Assembly: GCF_000025705.1 (NCBI RefSeq)
Contig: NC_013959.1
Coordinates: 732,001-796,000, forward strand
Direction of reading: 5' to 3'
Source: Sideroxydans lithotrophicus ES-1
GTDB taxonomy: Bacteria; Pseudomonadota; Gammaproteobacteria; Burkholderiales; Gallionellaceae
Length of the DNA stretch: 64,000 nucleotides
A model generated the notes under the pieces. The model was given only the letters and a program-made list of their open reading frames with translations. It had not been told where the DNA came from and ran no database searches. A program made the translations under genes and the position numbers. Of this stretch, positions 1-8,599 are shown one piece after another (position 1 is the stretch's first letter; each line of letters begins with the position of its first letter).

Positions 1-1272
1 CGTAGTTGCGCCGCCGCCTTCGCGATTGGACAGGCGCACGCTGCCGCCCAGCCGCTCCAGCGTGGCGTTGGCGAGGAACAAGCCCAGTCCTCGCCCCTCC
101 TGCTTGGTGGTGAAGAATGCCGAGCCGGCGCGCGCGGCTGCTTCCGATGTAAGACCCGGCCCCTGGTCATGTATCTCCAGCGTGATGTTCGCATCATCCC
201 ATCGCAGCAGGATATCCATCTCGTCCGGCGAAGCATCGGCGGCATTGTTCAGCAGATTCAACAGGGCCGAGCGCAATGCCAGGTCGGCGCGCAACCTGGG
301 TGAAGGTTGCGCGCCACTGACTTGGAACCGGTAATGCACGGTCGGCCGCAGTAACTGCCATTCGTCGAGCACGTTGCGGATGAACTCCTCCAGCGACAAT
401 TCGCTGCTGGTCTCGCGGGCGTGCGAGAGCAGGGTGTCGAGGATGCGTTTGCAGTTCCTGACCTGTTCGTCGAGGATGATCAGGTTGTCCTGTTGCTCGG
501 GCGAGGTGCACTCGTTGCGCATCTCGCCGATGACGACCGACATGGTGGAAAGCGGTGTGCCGAGTTCGTGTGCGGCCCCTGCCGCCTGTGTGCCCAGTGC
601 CACGATGCGCTCGTTGCGCAAGGTCTCTTCCCGCACCCTGTTGAGCTGTGCATCGCGAATGCGTACTGCGCGGGCCATCTCGACAACAAAATATGCCACC
701 ACCAGCGCACTGATGACGAATCCCAGCCACATGCCGAGGACGTGTTCGTTGAATGCATTCTGCATGGGGGACGCGGTCGGCATATCGTGATGCATGTGAT
801 CCATGCCTTGCATCGCAACGGACATGGATTGACTTCCCGGGATCGGCACATACCACACCATCAGCAGGCTGTAGCACGCCAGCGTCAGCGAGGCCATGCC
901 CCAGGTGAAGCGGCGGGGCAGCGTCGCGGCGGCGATCACCAGCGGCAACAGATAGAGCGAAACCAGGGGGTTGGTCGAGCCGCCGCCGTAATAGAGCAGC
1001 ACTGTCAGGACCAGCACATCCACACTCAGTTGCAGGAACAATTCCAGGTTTCCCACCGGAAAATTGAACGACAGCCGCCACCAGGTCAACGTGTTCACCA
1101 CGGCCAGAAAACACACTGCAGACAGCATCGGCATCCAGGCGAAATCATGGCTGATGAAGCGATGGATCAGGATCAGTGTGGCGAACTGCGCAATGATGGC
1201 GCCGTAGCGCAGCAGGATCAGTCTGCGCAGATGCGTATGACCAGTCTGGGCGGCGAGCAGAGAAGAATTCAT
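1..1272 (-). CDS. regB: RegB/PrrB-type redox sensor histidine kinase (3' end cut by window edge)
   Basis: Membrane sensor kinase; 424 codons are visible, starting at the ATG at 1272 and running off the left edge before the stop. Six hydrophobic segments occupy about residues 17-195. The loop GGGSTNP (96-102) matches the GGxxNPF quinone-binding heptapeptide of RegB. The phosphorylation box HELGTPLSTM has His235; Cys274 lies 39 residues later, the spacing of redox-active Cys265 to His225 in Rhodobacter RegB. N and G boxes follow (NNAADASP; GRGLGLFLAN). Known RegB kinases respond to quinone redox state and phosphorylate RegA, expected just left of the window. Odd feature: a Met/His-rich periplasmic loop (about 150-170) beside copper genes. 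The RegB class is firm; the stimulus is inferred. Confidence 0.9.
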   Translation of the reverse strand, partial: MNSSLLAAQTGHTHLRRLILLRYGAIIAQFATLILIHRFISHDFAWMPMLSAVCFLAVVNTLTWWRLSFNFPVGNLELFLQLSVDVLVLTVLLYYGGGSTNPLVSLYLLPLVIAAATLPRRFTWGMASLTLACYSLLMVWYVPIPGSQSMSVAMQGMDHMHHDMPTASPMQNAFNEHVLGMWLGFVISALVVAYFVVEMARAVRIRDAQLNRVREETLRNERIVALGTQAAGAAHELGTPLSTMSVVIGEMRNECTSPEQQDNLIILDEQVRNCKRILDTLLSHARETSSELSLEEFIRNVLDEWQLLRPTVHYRFQVSGAQPSPRLRADLALRSALLNLLNNAADASPDEMDILLRWDDANITLEIHDQGPGLTSEAAARAGSAFFTTKQEGRGLGLFLANATLERLGGSVRLSNREGGGATT

Positions 1273-1398
1273 GGGGCTGGATTCTACCGGAGTCCCCGTG
1301 CACGAGGGGTGCGGCAATATGCCGCAGGGATGGCGCGAAATTAATTCTTACAATCCGCGCCGGTTTTACCTCTGGTCAATCTTATGGAGATTCTTGCA

Positions 1399-3438
1399 AT
1401 GAACTTGAAGCTGAAAATGAGTGTGGCCGCTGTCGCACTGGCGATGGGTAGTGCAGCACAGGCCGCCGAAACTGCCGCCTTGGACGAGGTGGTGGTGACC
1501 GCCCCCCAGAGCGCGGAGCCGCTGACCGTGAAGACCAACCCAAAGAAGCCGCGCCAGCCGGTTCCGGCGCATGATGGCGCGGATTACCTCAAGACCATCC
1601 CCGGTTTCTCGGTCATCCGCAAGGGCGGCACCGACGGCGATCCGGTGTTCCGCGGCATGGCGGGTTCGCGCCTCAATATCCTGCTGGATGGCGAGCAGAT
1701 ACTGGGTGGCTGCGGCGGCCGCATGGACCCGCCGACAGCCTACGTCTTTCCCGCTTCCTATGACCGCATCACCTTGCTGAAAGGCCCGCAGACTGTGTTG
1801 TACGGACCTGGCAGCTCGGCGGGTACGGTGCTGTTCGAGCGTATTGTGGATCGTGCCGTGCAGGCTGAAACGCATGCTCACGCTTCGCTCATGCTGGGCA
1901 GCTTCGGGCGCAATGACGAGATGCTGGATGCGCAGACCGGCAGCTCCAGCTATTACCTGCGTGCAGGTGCCACCCGTTCGCATTCCAACGATTACCAGGA
2001 TGGCAGTGGCAATATTGTGCATTCCCAATACACTCGCTGGAGCACCAATGCGGCGCTGGGCTGGACGCCCGATGACAACACTCGTCTGGAACTGACGGCA
2101 GCGAAAAGCGATGGCAAGGCGGCTTATGCCGACCGTGCCGTGGATGGCTCCAAATTTGCGCGCGACAACGTGGGGCTGAAGCTCGACAAACGGCACATGG
2201 GCGGTGTGCTGGATGGGGTGGAAGCGCAGGTTTACTACAACTACATCGATCACGTGATGGACAGCTACAGCATGCGTGCGGGTAACCCTGCCTCCACGAT
2301 GGCGGCCATGAACCCGGATCGCAAGACGACTGGCGGGCGCTTGGCAGGCACGCTGCAGTTGGCGGATGCGACCCAGCTCAAACTGGGGCTGGACGCACAG
2401 AACAATGTGCACACCAATCGTAGCGGGGCGGCACCGGGCTACATTGGCGACTACACGCTGCAACCGCGAGTGAAGGACGCCGAGTTCAAAAATGTCGGTG
2501 TATTCGGCGAGCTGCATCAGGATATGAGCGAGTCCAGCCGCGTGGTCGCAGGTTTGCGCGCAGACAGCTGGCAGGCGACGGACTATCGCACGACAGTGGT
2601 TCGCGGGATGACTATGGTGGCAAACCCTACTGCCAACCAGACACGCAAGGAAACACTTTCCAGCGGCTTCGCGCGTTATGAACACGATGTTTCTGTTGCG
2701 TCGACCATGTATGTCGGCCTGGGACGCACTACCCGCGCGCCGGATTACTGGGAGCTGTTCAATAAGGAAAGTCTGACCACGGCCAGTGCATTCAATACCA
2801 ATCCGGAAAAGACCACGCAACTGGATGCTGGGCTGAATTACCGCGAAGGTGGGCTGTCCGGTTCACTCTCGGCGTTCTACAGCAAGATCACTGACTTCAA
2901 TCTGATCCAGTCCGGCGTCAATAAAGGTACGGTAATGATGCCGGTGTACGTGACCGTCACGCGCAACGTGAATGCCACGACCTATGGCGCCGAAGCGGGC
3001 ATGGCATGGCAACTGGCTGACAACTGGAAGATCGACGGCAGCCTGGCGTATGTGCACGGCAACAACGATACCGACGGCACTGCGCTGGGGCAGATCCCGC
3101 CGCTGGAAGGACGTCTCGGCCTCAACTACGACGACGGGACATGGTCGTTCGGGGGGCTGTTGCGTGCAGTGGCCGCCCAGAATCGCGTCGCGGTGAATCA
3201 GGGCAATATCGCCGGACAGGACATCGCTGCCACGGGCGGGTTCGGCGTGTTTTCGCTGAACGGTGGCTGGCGTGCCAGCAAGGCAGTGCAAGTGACCGCA
3301 GGTTTGGATAACGTGTTCAACAAGACCTACGCGGAGCACATCAGCCGTGCCGGCACCATGGTGGCAGGCTACATACAAACCACACGCATCAACGAGTTAG
3401 GGCGCAACATGTGGGTAAAAGCCAACTTCGATTTCTAA
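1399..3438 (+). CDS. oprC: TonB-dependent copper receptor, OprC/NosA family
   Basis: Outer-membrane, TonB-energised receptor predicted to import copper. From the ATG at 1399 (679 aa) it has a signal peptide ending near AQAA, a TonB box DEVVV (29-33), a plug domain rich in family signatures (NPKKPRQPVPAHDGADYL, then RGMAGSRLN) and a C-terminal barrel ending in aromatic F-D-F. The plug carries Cys105-GGR-Met109, the CxxxM copper site known from Pseudomonas OprC. An upstream in-frame ATG (1384) exists, but GGAG at 1387-1390 is well placed for 1399 and gives a cleaner signal peptide. It is divergent from the RegB-type kinase and is followed by a terminator, then two PCuAC genes. Confidence 0.93.
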   Translation: MNLKLKMSVAAVALAMGSAAQAAETAALDEVVVTAPQSAEPLTVKTNPKKPRQPVPAHDGADYLKTIPGFSVIRKGGTDGDPVFRGMAGSRLNILLDGEQILGGCGGRMDPPTAYVFPASYDRITLLKGPQTVLYGPGSSAGTVLFERIVDRAVQAETHAHASLMLGSFGRNDEMLDAQTGSSSYYLRAGATRSHSNDYQDGSGNIVHSQYTRWSTNAALGWTPDDNTRLELTAAKSDGKAAYADRAVDGSKFARDNVGLKLDKRHMGGVLDGVEAQVYYNYIDHVMDSYSMRAGNPASTMAAMNPDRKTTGGRLAGTLQLADATQLKLGLDAQNNVHTNRSGAAPGYIGDYTLQPRVKDAEFKNVGVFGELHQDMSESSRVVAGLRADSWQATDYRTTVVRGMTMVANPTANQTRKETLSSGFARYEHDVSVASTMYVGLGRTTRAPDYWELFNKESLTTASAFNTNPEKTTQLDAGLNYREGGLSGSLSAFYSKITDFNLIQSGVNKGTVMMPVYVTVTRNVNATTYGAEAGMAWQLADNWKIDGSLAYVHGNNDTDGTALGQIPPLEGRLGLNYDDGTWSFGGLLRAVAAQNRVAVNQGNIAGQDIAATGGFGVFSLNGGWRASKAVQVTAGLDNVFNKTYAEHISRAGTMVAGYIQTTRINELGRNMWVKANFDF

Positions 3439-3461
3439 ACGGATAAATCAGGCTAAAATAT

Positions 3462-3493
3462 CGCGCCGCATCGGAAGATGCGACGCGTTTTTT
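3462..3493 (+). terminator. Intrinsic terminator between oprC and the first PCuAC gene
   Basis: A hairpin with an inner 6-bp stem (CGCATC/GATGCG, GGAA loop), one C/A mismatch and an outer 4-bp CGCG stem is followed by six T (3488-3493). The next gene's AGGAG lies at 3498, so readthrough from oprC is the likely source of downstream message. This may set the receptor-to-chaperone ratio. Confidence 0.85.
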
Positions 3494-3507
3494 ATTCAGG
3501 AGAAAAC

Positions 3508-3981
3508 ATGAAAAAGATTCTGTGTGCAGGTTTGCTGGCGATACTGGTTGCGGCACCGGCTTATGCCGACGATGTGAAAGTGACTAAGGCATGGGCCCGT
3601 GCCACTGCCCCGGGACAGGACACTGCCTCGATACAACTGACCATCACCAGCAAGAAGGACGCATCTTTGGTCGGCGTGGAGAGTGGGTCGTCGCAGAGCG
3701 GAGAGATACACAGCATGGTCATGGAAGGCGGCGTGATGAAGATGCGCGCGCTGGACTCTCTGCCGCTGCCGGCAAAGACGCCCGTCACCCTGGGGGAAGA
3801 CGGCAATCACTTGATGCTGATCGGTTTGAGAAAACCGCTCAAGGCCGGACGCAAACTGCCGTTTGCGCTGATAGTGAAATTTGACGATGGCCGCACTGCC
3901 ACCATCAGGGTATTGGCTGCCATCAAGCCGCTGGATACGGCCAGTGATGCTGGCCATATGCAAATGCATATGCAACATTAA
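3508..3981 (+). CDS. Periplasmic copper chaperone, PCuAC family, intact ligand set
   Basis: Secreted copper(I) chaperone of the PCuAC/DUF461 family (157 aa), which typically delivers copper to cytochrome oxidase or periplasmic enzymes. A signal peptide (about 1-20, ending AYA) is followed by one cupredoxin-like domain. The ligands fit the family motif H-X10-M-X21-H-X-M exactly: His68, Met79, His101, Met103, with extra Met at 70, 72 and 77. The tail HMQMHMQH adds His/Met. The start at 3508 follows AGGAG; an upstream in-frame ATG (3478) lies inside the terminator stem and would spoil the signal peptide. It sits between oprC and a paralogue, suggesting one copper-handling unit. Confidence 0.93.
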   Translation: MKKILCAGLLAILVAAPAYADDVKVTKAWARATAPGQDTASIQLTITSKKDASLVGVESGSSQSGEIHSMVMEGGVMKMRALDSLPLPAKTPVTLGEDGNHLMLIGLRKPLKAGRKLPFALIVKFDDGRTATIRVLAAIKPLDTASDAGHMQMHMQH

Positions 3982-4035
3982 CAGGCAATGCCAACTGGAG
4001 CGAAGTGGCGAGAACATCATCAATAGGGGGCAGAC

Positions 4036-4509
4036 ATGTGGCGCAAACTATTTTGTGTGAGTCTATTGCTGGCAGGCAACGCCTGGGCGGGCGCGAACGA
4101 TGTGATCGTGGACAAGGTCTGGTTGCGCGAGAGCGTGCCGGGACAAACCTCCGTCACGGTGCAGATGAACCTTACTGTCAACAAGGCTGCGCGCCTGCTG
4201 TCGGTGAGCAGTCCGGTCGCCGCGGCAGGAGAGATACAGGACGTGGTTATGCGCAAAGGCAAGCTGCAGACCGGGAAGGTCGACAGCATCAGGCTGAATG
4301 CGCACAGCACCACGCTTTTCGGCACCCGCGGCATGTATCTGGCCCTGGTCGGCCTGAAGCAGCCATTAAATGCGGGTGACCATATCCCTTTGAGCCTGGT
4401 GCTGGAGAGCGGCGGGAAGACTTTTACCGTCGATACTTCTGCCGAAGTCAGGGCGCTGGAGTTGAGCTATCAGCATTACAACGACCCGACTGTAAAAGAC
4501 CACAGGTAA
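4036..4509 (+). CDS. PCuAC-family periplasmic protein lacking all copper ligands
   Basis: Paralogue of the preceding gene with the same length (157 aa), signal peptide (ending AWA) and ungapped alignment through the core. Every ligand position is changed: Gln68 for His, Thr79 for Met, Tyr101 for His, Ala103 for Met. The fold signatures GEI, LVGLKQPL and the AGDHIPL loop remain. The reading frame is intact and reads as a maintained gene rather than a decaying one. A GGGG(C)AG stretch precedes the ATG. It probably has a copper-independent or scaffold role, for instance heteromer formation with the intact copy; this is inference. Confidence 0.85.
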   Translation: MWRKLFCVSLLLAGNAWAGANDVIVDKVWLRESVPGQTSVTVQMNLTVNKAARLLSVSSPVAAAGEIQDVVMRKGKLQTGKVDSIRLNAHSTTLFGTRGMYLALVGLKQPLNAGDHIPLSLVLESGGKTFTVDTSAEVRALELSYQHYNDPTVKDHR

Positions 4510-4530
4510 ACGTCGACTGCGTTGCAATAT

Positions 4531-4557
4531 AAGGCGGCCTTGGGCCGCCTTTGTTTT
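4531..4557 (+). terminator. Terminator after the copper gene set
   Basis: A perfect 9-bp stem (AAGGCGGCC/GGCCGCCTT, TTG loop) is followed by a T-rich tract (TGTTTT). It closes the oprC-PCuAC unit just before the heat-shock promoter. Confidence 0.9.
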
Positions 4558-4560
4558 GCC

Positions 4561-4589
4561 CTTGAAAAAGCGTCCGGCCGCCCGCAAAT
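4561..4589 (+). promoter_or_regulatory. Sigma-32-like heat-shock promoter
   Basis: CTTGAAA (4561-4567), identical to the sigma-32 -35 consensus and preceded by TTTTGCC, is followed after 13 nt by CCCGCAAAT, a partial match to the C-rich -10 (CCCCATnT). The next gene is an Hsp20, which fits this assignment. Confidence 0.7.
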
Positions 4590-4643
4590 TGTGTATGAGC
4601 GGGGTCCTTCCCGTAATTCAAGAACTCAAGAAAGGAGAAGAAA

Positions 4644-5066
4644 ATGGCCAACATCACCAGATTCAGTCCGACCAGCGATGTCTTGGATGATCTGTTTCGG
4701 GGATTCTTTATGCAGCCGGTGCATTTTGAGGGGCAGCCGGAGATGCGGATCAGGATGGATGTGAGTGAGGACGACAGGGCTTACAAAGTCTACGCCGAGA
4801 TTCCCGGCGTGAAAAAGGAAGATATCCACGTGAATATCGACGGCAACCAGGTGTCGATCAGCGCTGAAGTGAAGAGCGAGAAGGAAGTCAAGGAAGGTGA
4901 AAAACTGCTGCGCAGCGAGCGCTATTACGGCAGTGTTTCCCGTGACTTCTCGGTGGTGCAGGATGTGGACGAGGGCACTGCCCAGGCGAAGTATAGCGAT
5001 GGCATATTGGAATTGACGTTGCCCAAGAAGAAAGCCGCGTCGTCCAGAAAACTGGTCATCCAGTAA
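4644..5066 (+). CDS. Small heat-shock protein, Hsp20/alpha-crystallin family
   Basis: ATP-independent holdase chaperone, 140 aa. The N-terminal arm (1-35) contains the amphipathic VLDDLFRGFF segment. The alpha-crystallin domain spans about 36-130, with the family signatures AEIPGVKKEDI and the beta-strand GILELTLPKK. The short C-terminal tail ends KLVIQ. The ATG follows a strong AAAGGAG. It is transcribed alone, between a terminator upstream (4531-4557) and another downstream (5084-5116), behind a sigma-32-like promoter. It is presumably induced by protein-folding stress. Confidence 0.95.
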   Translation: MANITRFSPTSDVLDDLFRGFFMQPVHFEGQPEMRIRMDVSEDDRAYKVYAEIPGVKKEDIHVNIDGNQVSISAEVKSEKEVKEGEKLLRSERYYGSVSRDFSVVQDVDEGTAQAKYSDGILELTLPKKKAASSRKLVIQ

Positions 5067-6041
<975 letters not shown>

Positions 6042-6163
6042 CTGGATGAGATGTTCGGAGAAAGTGAAAATCCAAAAGTTCTAAGCCTGACTAGGCGTGC
6101 GAGAAAAATCGCAGCGCAGCATATGCGGTATATGTAAGCAAGGTTTTTTGAGCACAACGACGT
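6042..6163 (+). other. Structured intergenic stretch between argB and the nucleotidase gene
   Basis: No gene is visible. It contains two small inverted repeats, GCCT-gact-AGGC (from about 6085) and CATAT-gcggt-ATATG (6120-6134), followed by a GTTTTTT run (from 6142). The layout resembles a short conserved element or weak terminator just before the next start codon. Function is unknown. Confidence 0.35.
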
Positions 6164-6802
6164 ATGGCGACGAAATATTGGATTTTTGATCTCGATAACA
6201 CGCTGCACAACGCGACGCCGCACATTTTCCCGCACATCAACCGCAGCATGACGGCGTATTTGCAGGAACATCTGCAGTTGAGCGAAGATGAGGCGAATGC
6301 ATTGCGGGTGGATTACTGGCAGCGTTATGGCGCCACGCTCACCGGTTTGATGAAGCACCACGGCACCGATCCGGATCATTTTCTGTGGCACACTCACCAG
6401 TTTCCGGAGCTGTACAACATGGTGTTGCGCGAACCGCGTTTGCGCCATGTGCTGAAACGATTGCGGGGCAGGAAAGTGGTGTTCTCCAATGCGCCGGAGC
6501 ATTACGCGAAGGCTGTGTTGAAGCTGTTGCGCATAGACGATCTGTTCGAAGATGTCTTCGCCATCGAGCATTCACGCTACCAGCCCAAACCGCAGACCGC
6601 CGGTTTCCGGCGCCTGTTGCGCAAGCACCGCATTCAAGCGGCACAATGCGTGATGGTGGAAGACAGCGCAGAGAACCTGCAGACCGCCAAGCGTCTGGGC
6701 ATGAAAACCGTGTGGGTGAACGATGCGCTGCGTGCGCCGAGTTATGTGGATGTGAGAATACGCGATGTACTGGAGCTGCCGCGCGCAGTCTCCAAACTCT
6801 AA
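6164..6802 (+). CDS. HAD-family pyrimidine 5'-nucleotidase-like phosphatase
   Basis: Cytoplasmic HAD hydrolase of 212 aa, SDT1/PPM1-like subgroup, likely dephosphorylating pyrimidine nucleotides. Motif I is FDLDNTL (8-14, Asp9 nucleophile, Asp11 acid/base). Motif II is Ser108-Asn109. The motif III lysine lies in PKP (about 142). Motif IV is VEDS (165-168). A helical cap lies between motifs I and II. No strong Shine-Dalgarno is visible; the start fits the conserved N-terminus. It is followed after 12 nt by slmA, so the two are probably cotranscribed. The exact substrate is not provable here. Confidence 0.85.
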   Translation: MATKYWIFDLDNTLHNATPHIFPHINRSMTAYLQEHLQLSEDEANALRVDYWQRYGATLTGLMKHHGTDPDHFLWHTHQFPELYNMVLREPRLRHVLKRLRGRKVVFSNAPEHYAKAVLKLLRIDDLFEDVFAIEHSRYQPKPQTAGFRRLLRKHRIQAAQCVMVEDSAENLQTAKRLGMKTVWVNDALRAPSYVDVRIRDVLELPRAVSKL

Positions 6803-6814
6803 GGGGAGAAAACG

Positions 6815-7396
6815 ATGGCAGCCAAACAACCGGGTGAAAGAAAACTGCAAATCCTGCAAACCGTCGCCGAGATGCTGGAGCAGCCCAAGGGCGAAAAGAT
6901 CACCACGGCGGCACTGGCGGCGCGACTCGACCTGTCCGAAGCCGCGCTGTATCGGCATTTCGCCAGCAAGGCTCAGATGTTCGAAGGCCTGATCGAATTC
7001 ATCGAACAGACCGTGTTCGGGCTGGTCAACAAGATCACCAGCGAAGAGCAGGACGGGTTGAAACAGGCCGAAGGTATCCTCGCACTGCTGCTCGGTTTTG
7101 CCCAGAAAAATCGCGGCATGACGCGTGTATTGATCGGCGATGCGCTGGTGAACGAGGATGAGCGCCTGCAACAGCGCATCAACCAGCTCCTCGATCGCAT
7201 CGAAAGCACCCTCAAGCAATCGCTGCGCATCGCCACCACCCAGGGCAAGCTGGCTGCCGATGCCGACATCGGCGCGCATGCCAACCTGCTGCTGTGCTAT
7301 GTCGTCGGGCGCTGGAACCAGTTCGGCAAGAGCGGTTTCACGCGCGATCCGATGGCGCAGTGGCCGCAGCAGTGGGAACTGCTTTCCGGAAAATAA
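6815..7396 (+). CDS. slmA: Nucleoid occlusion factor SlmA (TetR family)
   Basis: TetR-fold DNA-binding protein (193 aa) that, in known relatives, binds chromosomal SBS sites and antagonises FtsZ polymerisation over the nucleoid. The N-terminal helix-turn-helix covers about 27-50 (TTAALAARLDLSEAALYRHF), and the all-alpha C-terminal domain includes the conserved RWNQFGKSGF segment. GGGGAG precedes the ATG. It sits downstream of the HAD gene, as in many betaproteobacteria. Assignment rests on resemblance along the whole length, not only the HTH. Confidence 0.9.
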   Translation: MAAKQPGERKLQILQTVAEMLEQPKGEKITTAALAARLDLSEAALYRHFASKAQMFEGLIEFIEQTVFGLVNKITSEEQDGLKQAEGILALLLGFAQKNRGMTRVLIGDALVNEDERLQQRINQLLDRIESTLKQSLRIATTQGKLAADADIGAHANLLLCYVVGRWNQFGKSGFTRDPMAQWPQQWELLSGK

Positions 7397-7419
7397 TTCC
7401 GGATTGCTGGAGGACGAAA

Positions 7420-8538
7420 ATGATCCTGATACTGGATGCGAGCACGCAAACGCAAAGCGCCGAGTACCGGCAATTGATGGCCCACCTGGCTGGCCTGCAG
7501 GGGGTGCAGGCGCGCGTGCATACCGAGCTCGGTGCAGAACAGTCACTCACCGAGATATACCTCATCGGCAACACCAAGTCGCTGGACATCGAAGACATGC
7601 AAAGCCTCCCCTGCGTGGAGCGCGTGGTGCGCGTGTCGCAGGAATACCGCATCCTGGGGCGGCATAAGGACGATAGCCGCCCGGCATATTTCGACTACAA
7701 CGGCGTGCGCTTCGGGCAGGACACGCTCAATGTCTTTGCCGGGCTCTGTGCGGTGGACAGCGCCGAGCATGTGGAGATCATGCTGCGTGCCTTGCGCGAC
7801 AACGGACAGGTGTGCACCCGCATGGGTGCTTACAAGCCGCGCACCAGCCCTTATGCATTCCAGGGACACGGCAAAAACTGTCTGCCGTATGTGTTCGAAC
7901 TGGCTGGCAAATATGGCATCAAGGTGATCGCCATGGAGATCACTCACGAATCGCATTTGCATGAGATCGGTGAAGCACTGCACCAGACCGGCAATCCGAC
8001 CGGCGTGATGTTGCAGATCGGCACACGTAATACACAGAATTTCGAGTTGCTCAAGATCGTCGGCCGCCAGCAGCGATTCCCCGTGCTGCTCAAACGCGGC
8101 TTCGGCATCACCCTGGACGAATCGCTGAACGCCGCGGAATACCTGGCTTCCGAAGGCAATCGCAACGTGGTGTTCGGCCTGCGCGGCATGAAGACCAACA
8201 TGGGCGACCCGCACCGCAACCTGGTGGATTTTGCCCATGTGCCGGTGGTGAAGCGGCTGACGCGCATGCCGGTATGCGTCGATCCCTCCCATTCGGTGGG
8301 CACGCGCGCAGCCTCTCCCGACGGCATCCTCGATATCATGCATGTCACTGCGCAAGGCGTGCTGGCCGGAGCGAACATGGTGCTGGTAGATTTTCATCCT
8401 GCGCCGCCGCAAGCCCTGGTGGATGGCCCGCAAGCGTTATTACTGAAAGAACTGCCGCATTTCCTGGAAGACGTACAGGTTGCACGCGAGGCTTATCTAA
8501 AACGGGTGAGCCTGGTGCAGAAGTATCGGGATCAATGA
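7420..8538 (+). CDS. DAHP-synthase-like aldolase (type I-beta family) with divergent active site
   Basis: A 372-residue protein with a small N-terminal ferredoxin-like domain (about 1-70) and a TIM barrel of the DAHP/KDO8P synthase family, normally the first step of the shikimate pathway (PEP plus erythrose 4-phosphate). Conserved pieces are KPRTSPYAFQGHGKN, QIGTRNTQNFELL, PVLLKRG and VDPSHSVGTR. Departures from the usual pattern: AGLCAVDS instead of AGPC(S/A)VES; GLRGMKT instead of a CERGIRTFE-like stretch; and VDFHP where the metal-binding Glu of VEVHP is expected (Asp substituted). The metal Cys and His remain. The start at 7420 follows GGAGG. It may be a DAHP synthase variant or use another aldehyde. 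Confidence 0.72.
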   Translation: MILILDASTQTQSAEYRQLMAHLAGLQGVQARVHTELGAEQSLTEIYLIGNTKSLDIEDMQSLPCVERVVRVSQEYRILGRHKDDSRPAYFDYNGVRFGQDTLNVFAGLCAVDSAEHVEIMLRALRDNGQVCTRMGAYKPRTSPYAFQGHGKNCLPYVFELAGKYGIKVIAMEITHESHLHEIGEALHQTGNPTGVMLQIGTRNTQNFELLKIVGRQQRFPVLLKRGFGITLDESLNAAEYLASEGNRNVVFGLRGMKTNMGDPHRNLVDFAHVPVVKRLTRMPVCVDPSHSVGTRAASPDGILDIMHVTAQGVLAGANMVLVDFHPAPPQALVDGPQALLLKELPHFLEDVQVAREAYLKRVSLVQKYRDQ

Positions 8539-8599
8539 AATTCGTGGCTAAATAGATGTTTTGCAGGATATTGACTGAGCAATTGCGATGGAGCAAAAA

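Noticed and set aside
194-1114. 306-codon Arg/His-rich frame on the minus strand
   Set aside because: Out of frame with the RegB-type kinase that covers the same bases and shows real H, N and G boxes.
1366-2820. Long minus-strand frame under oprC
   Set aside because: No family resemblance; the plus-strand TonB receptor explains the region fully.
4600-4643. RNA thermometer in the hsp20 leader
   Set aside because: TCCTT can pair with AAGGA of the Shine-Dalgarno, but only 5 bp with a large loop; too weak to claim.
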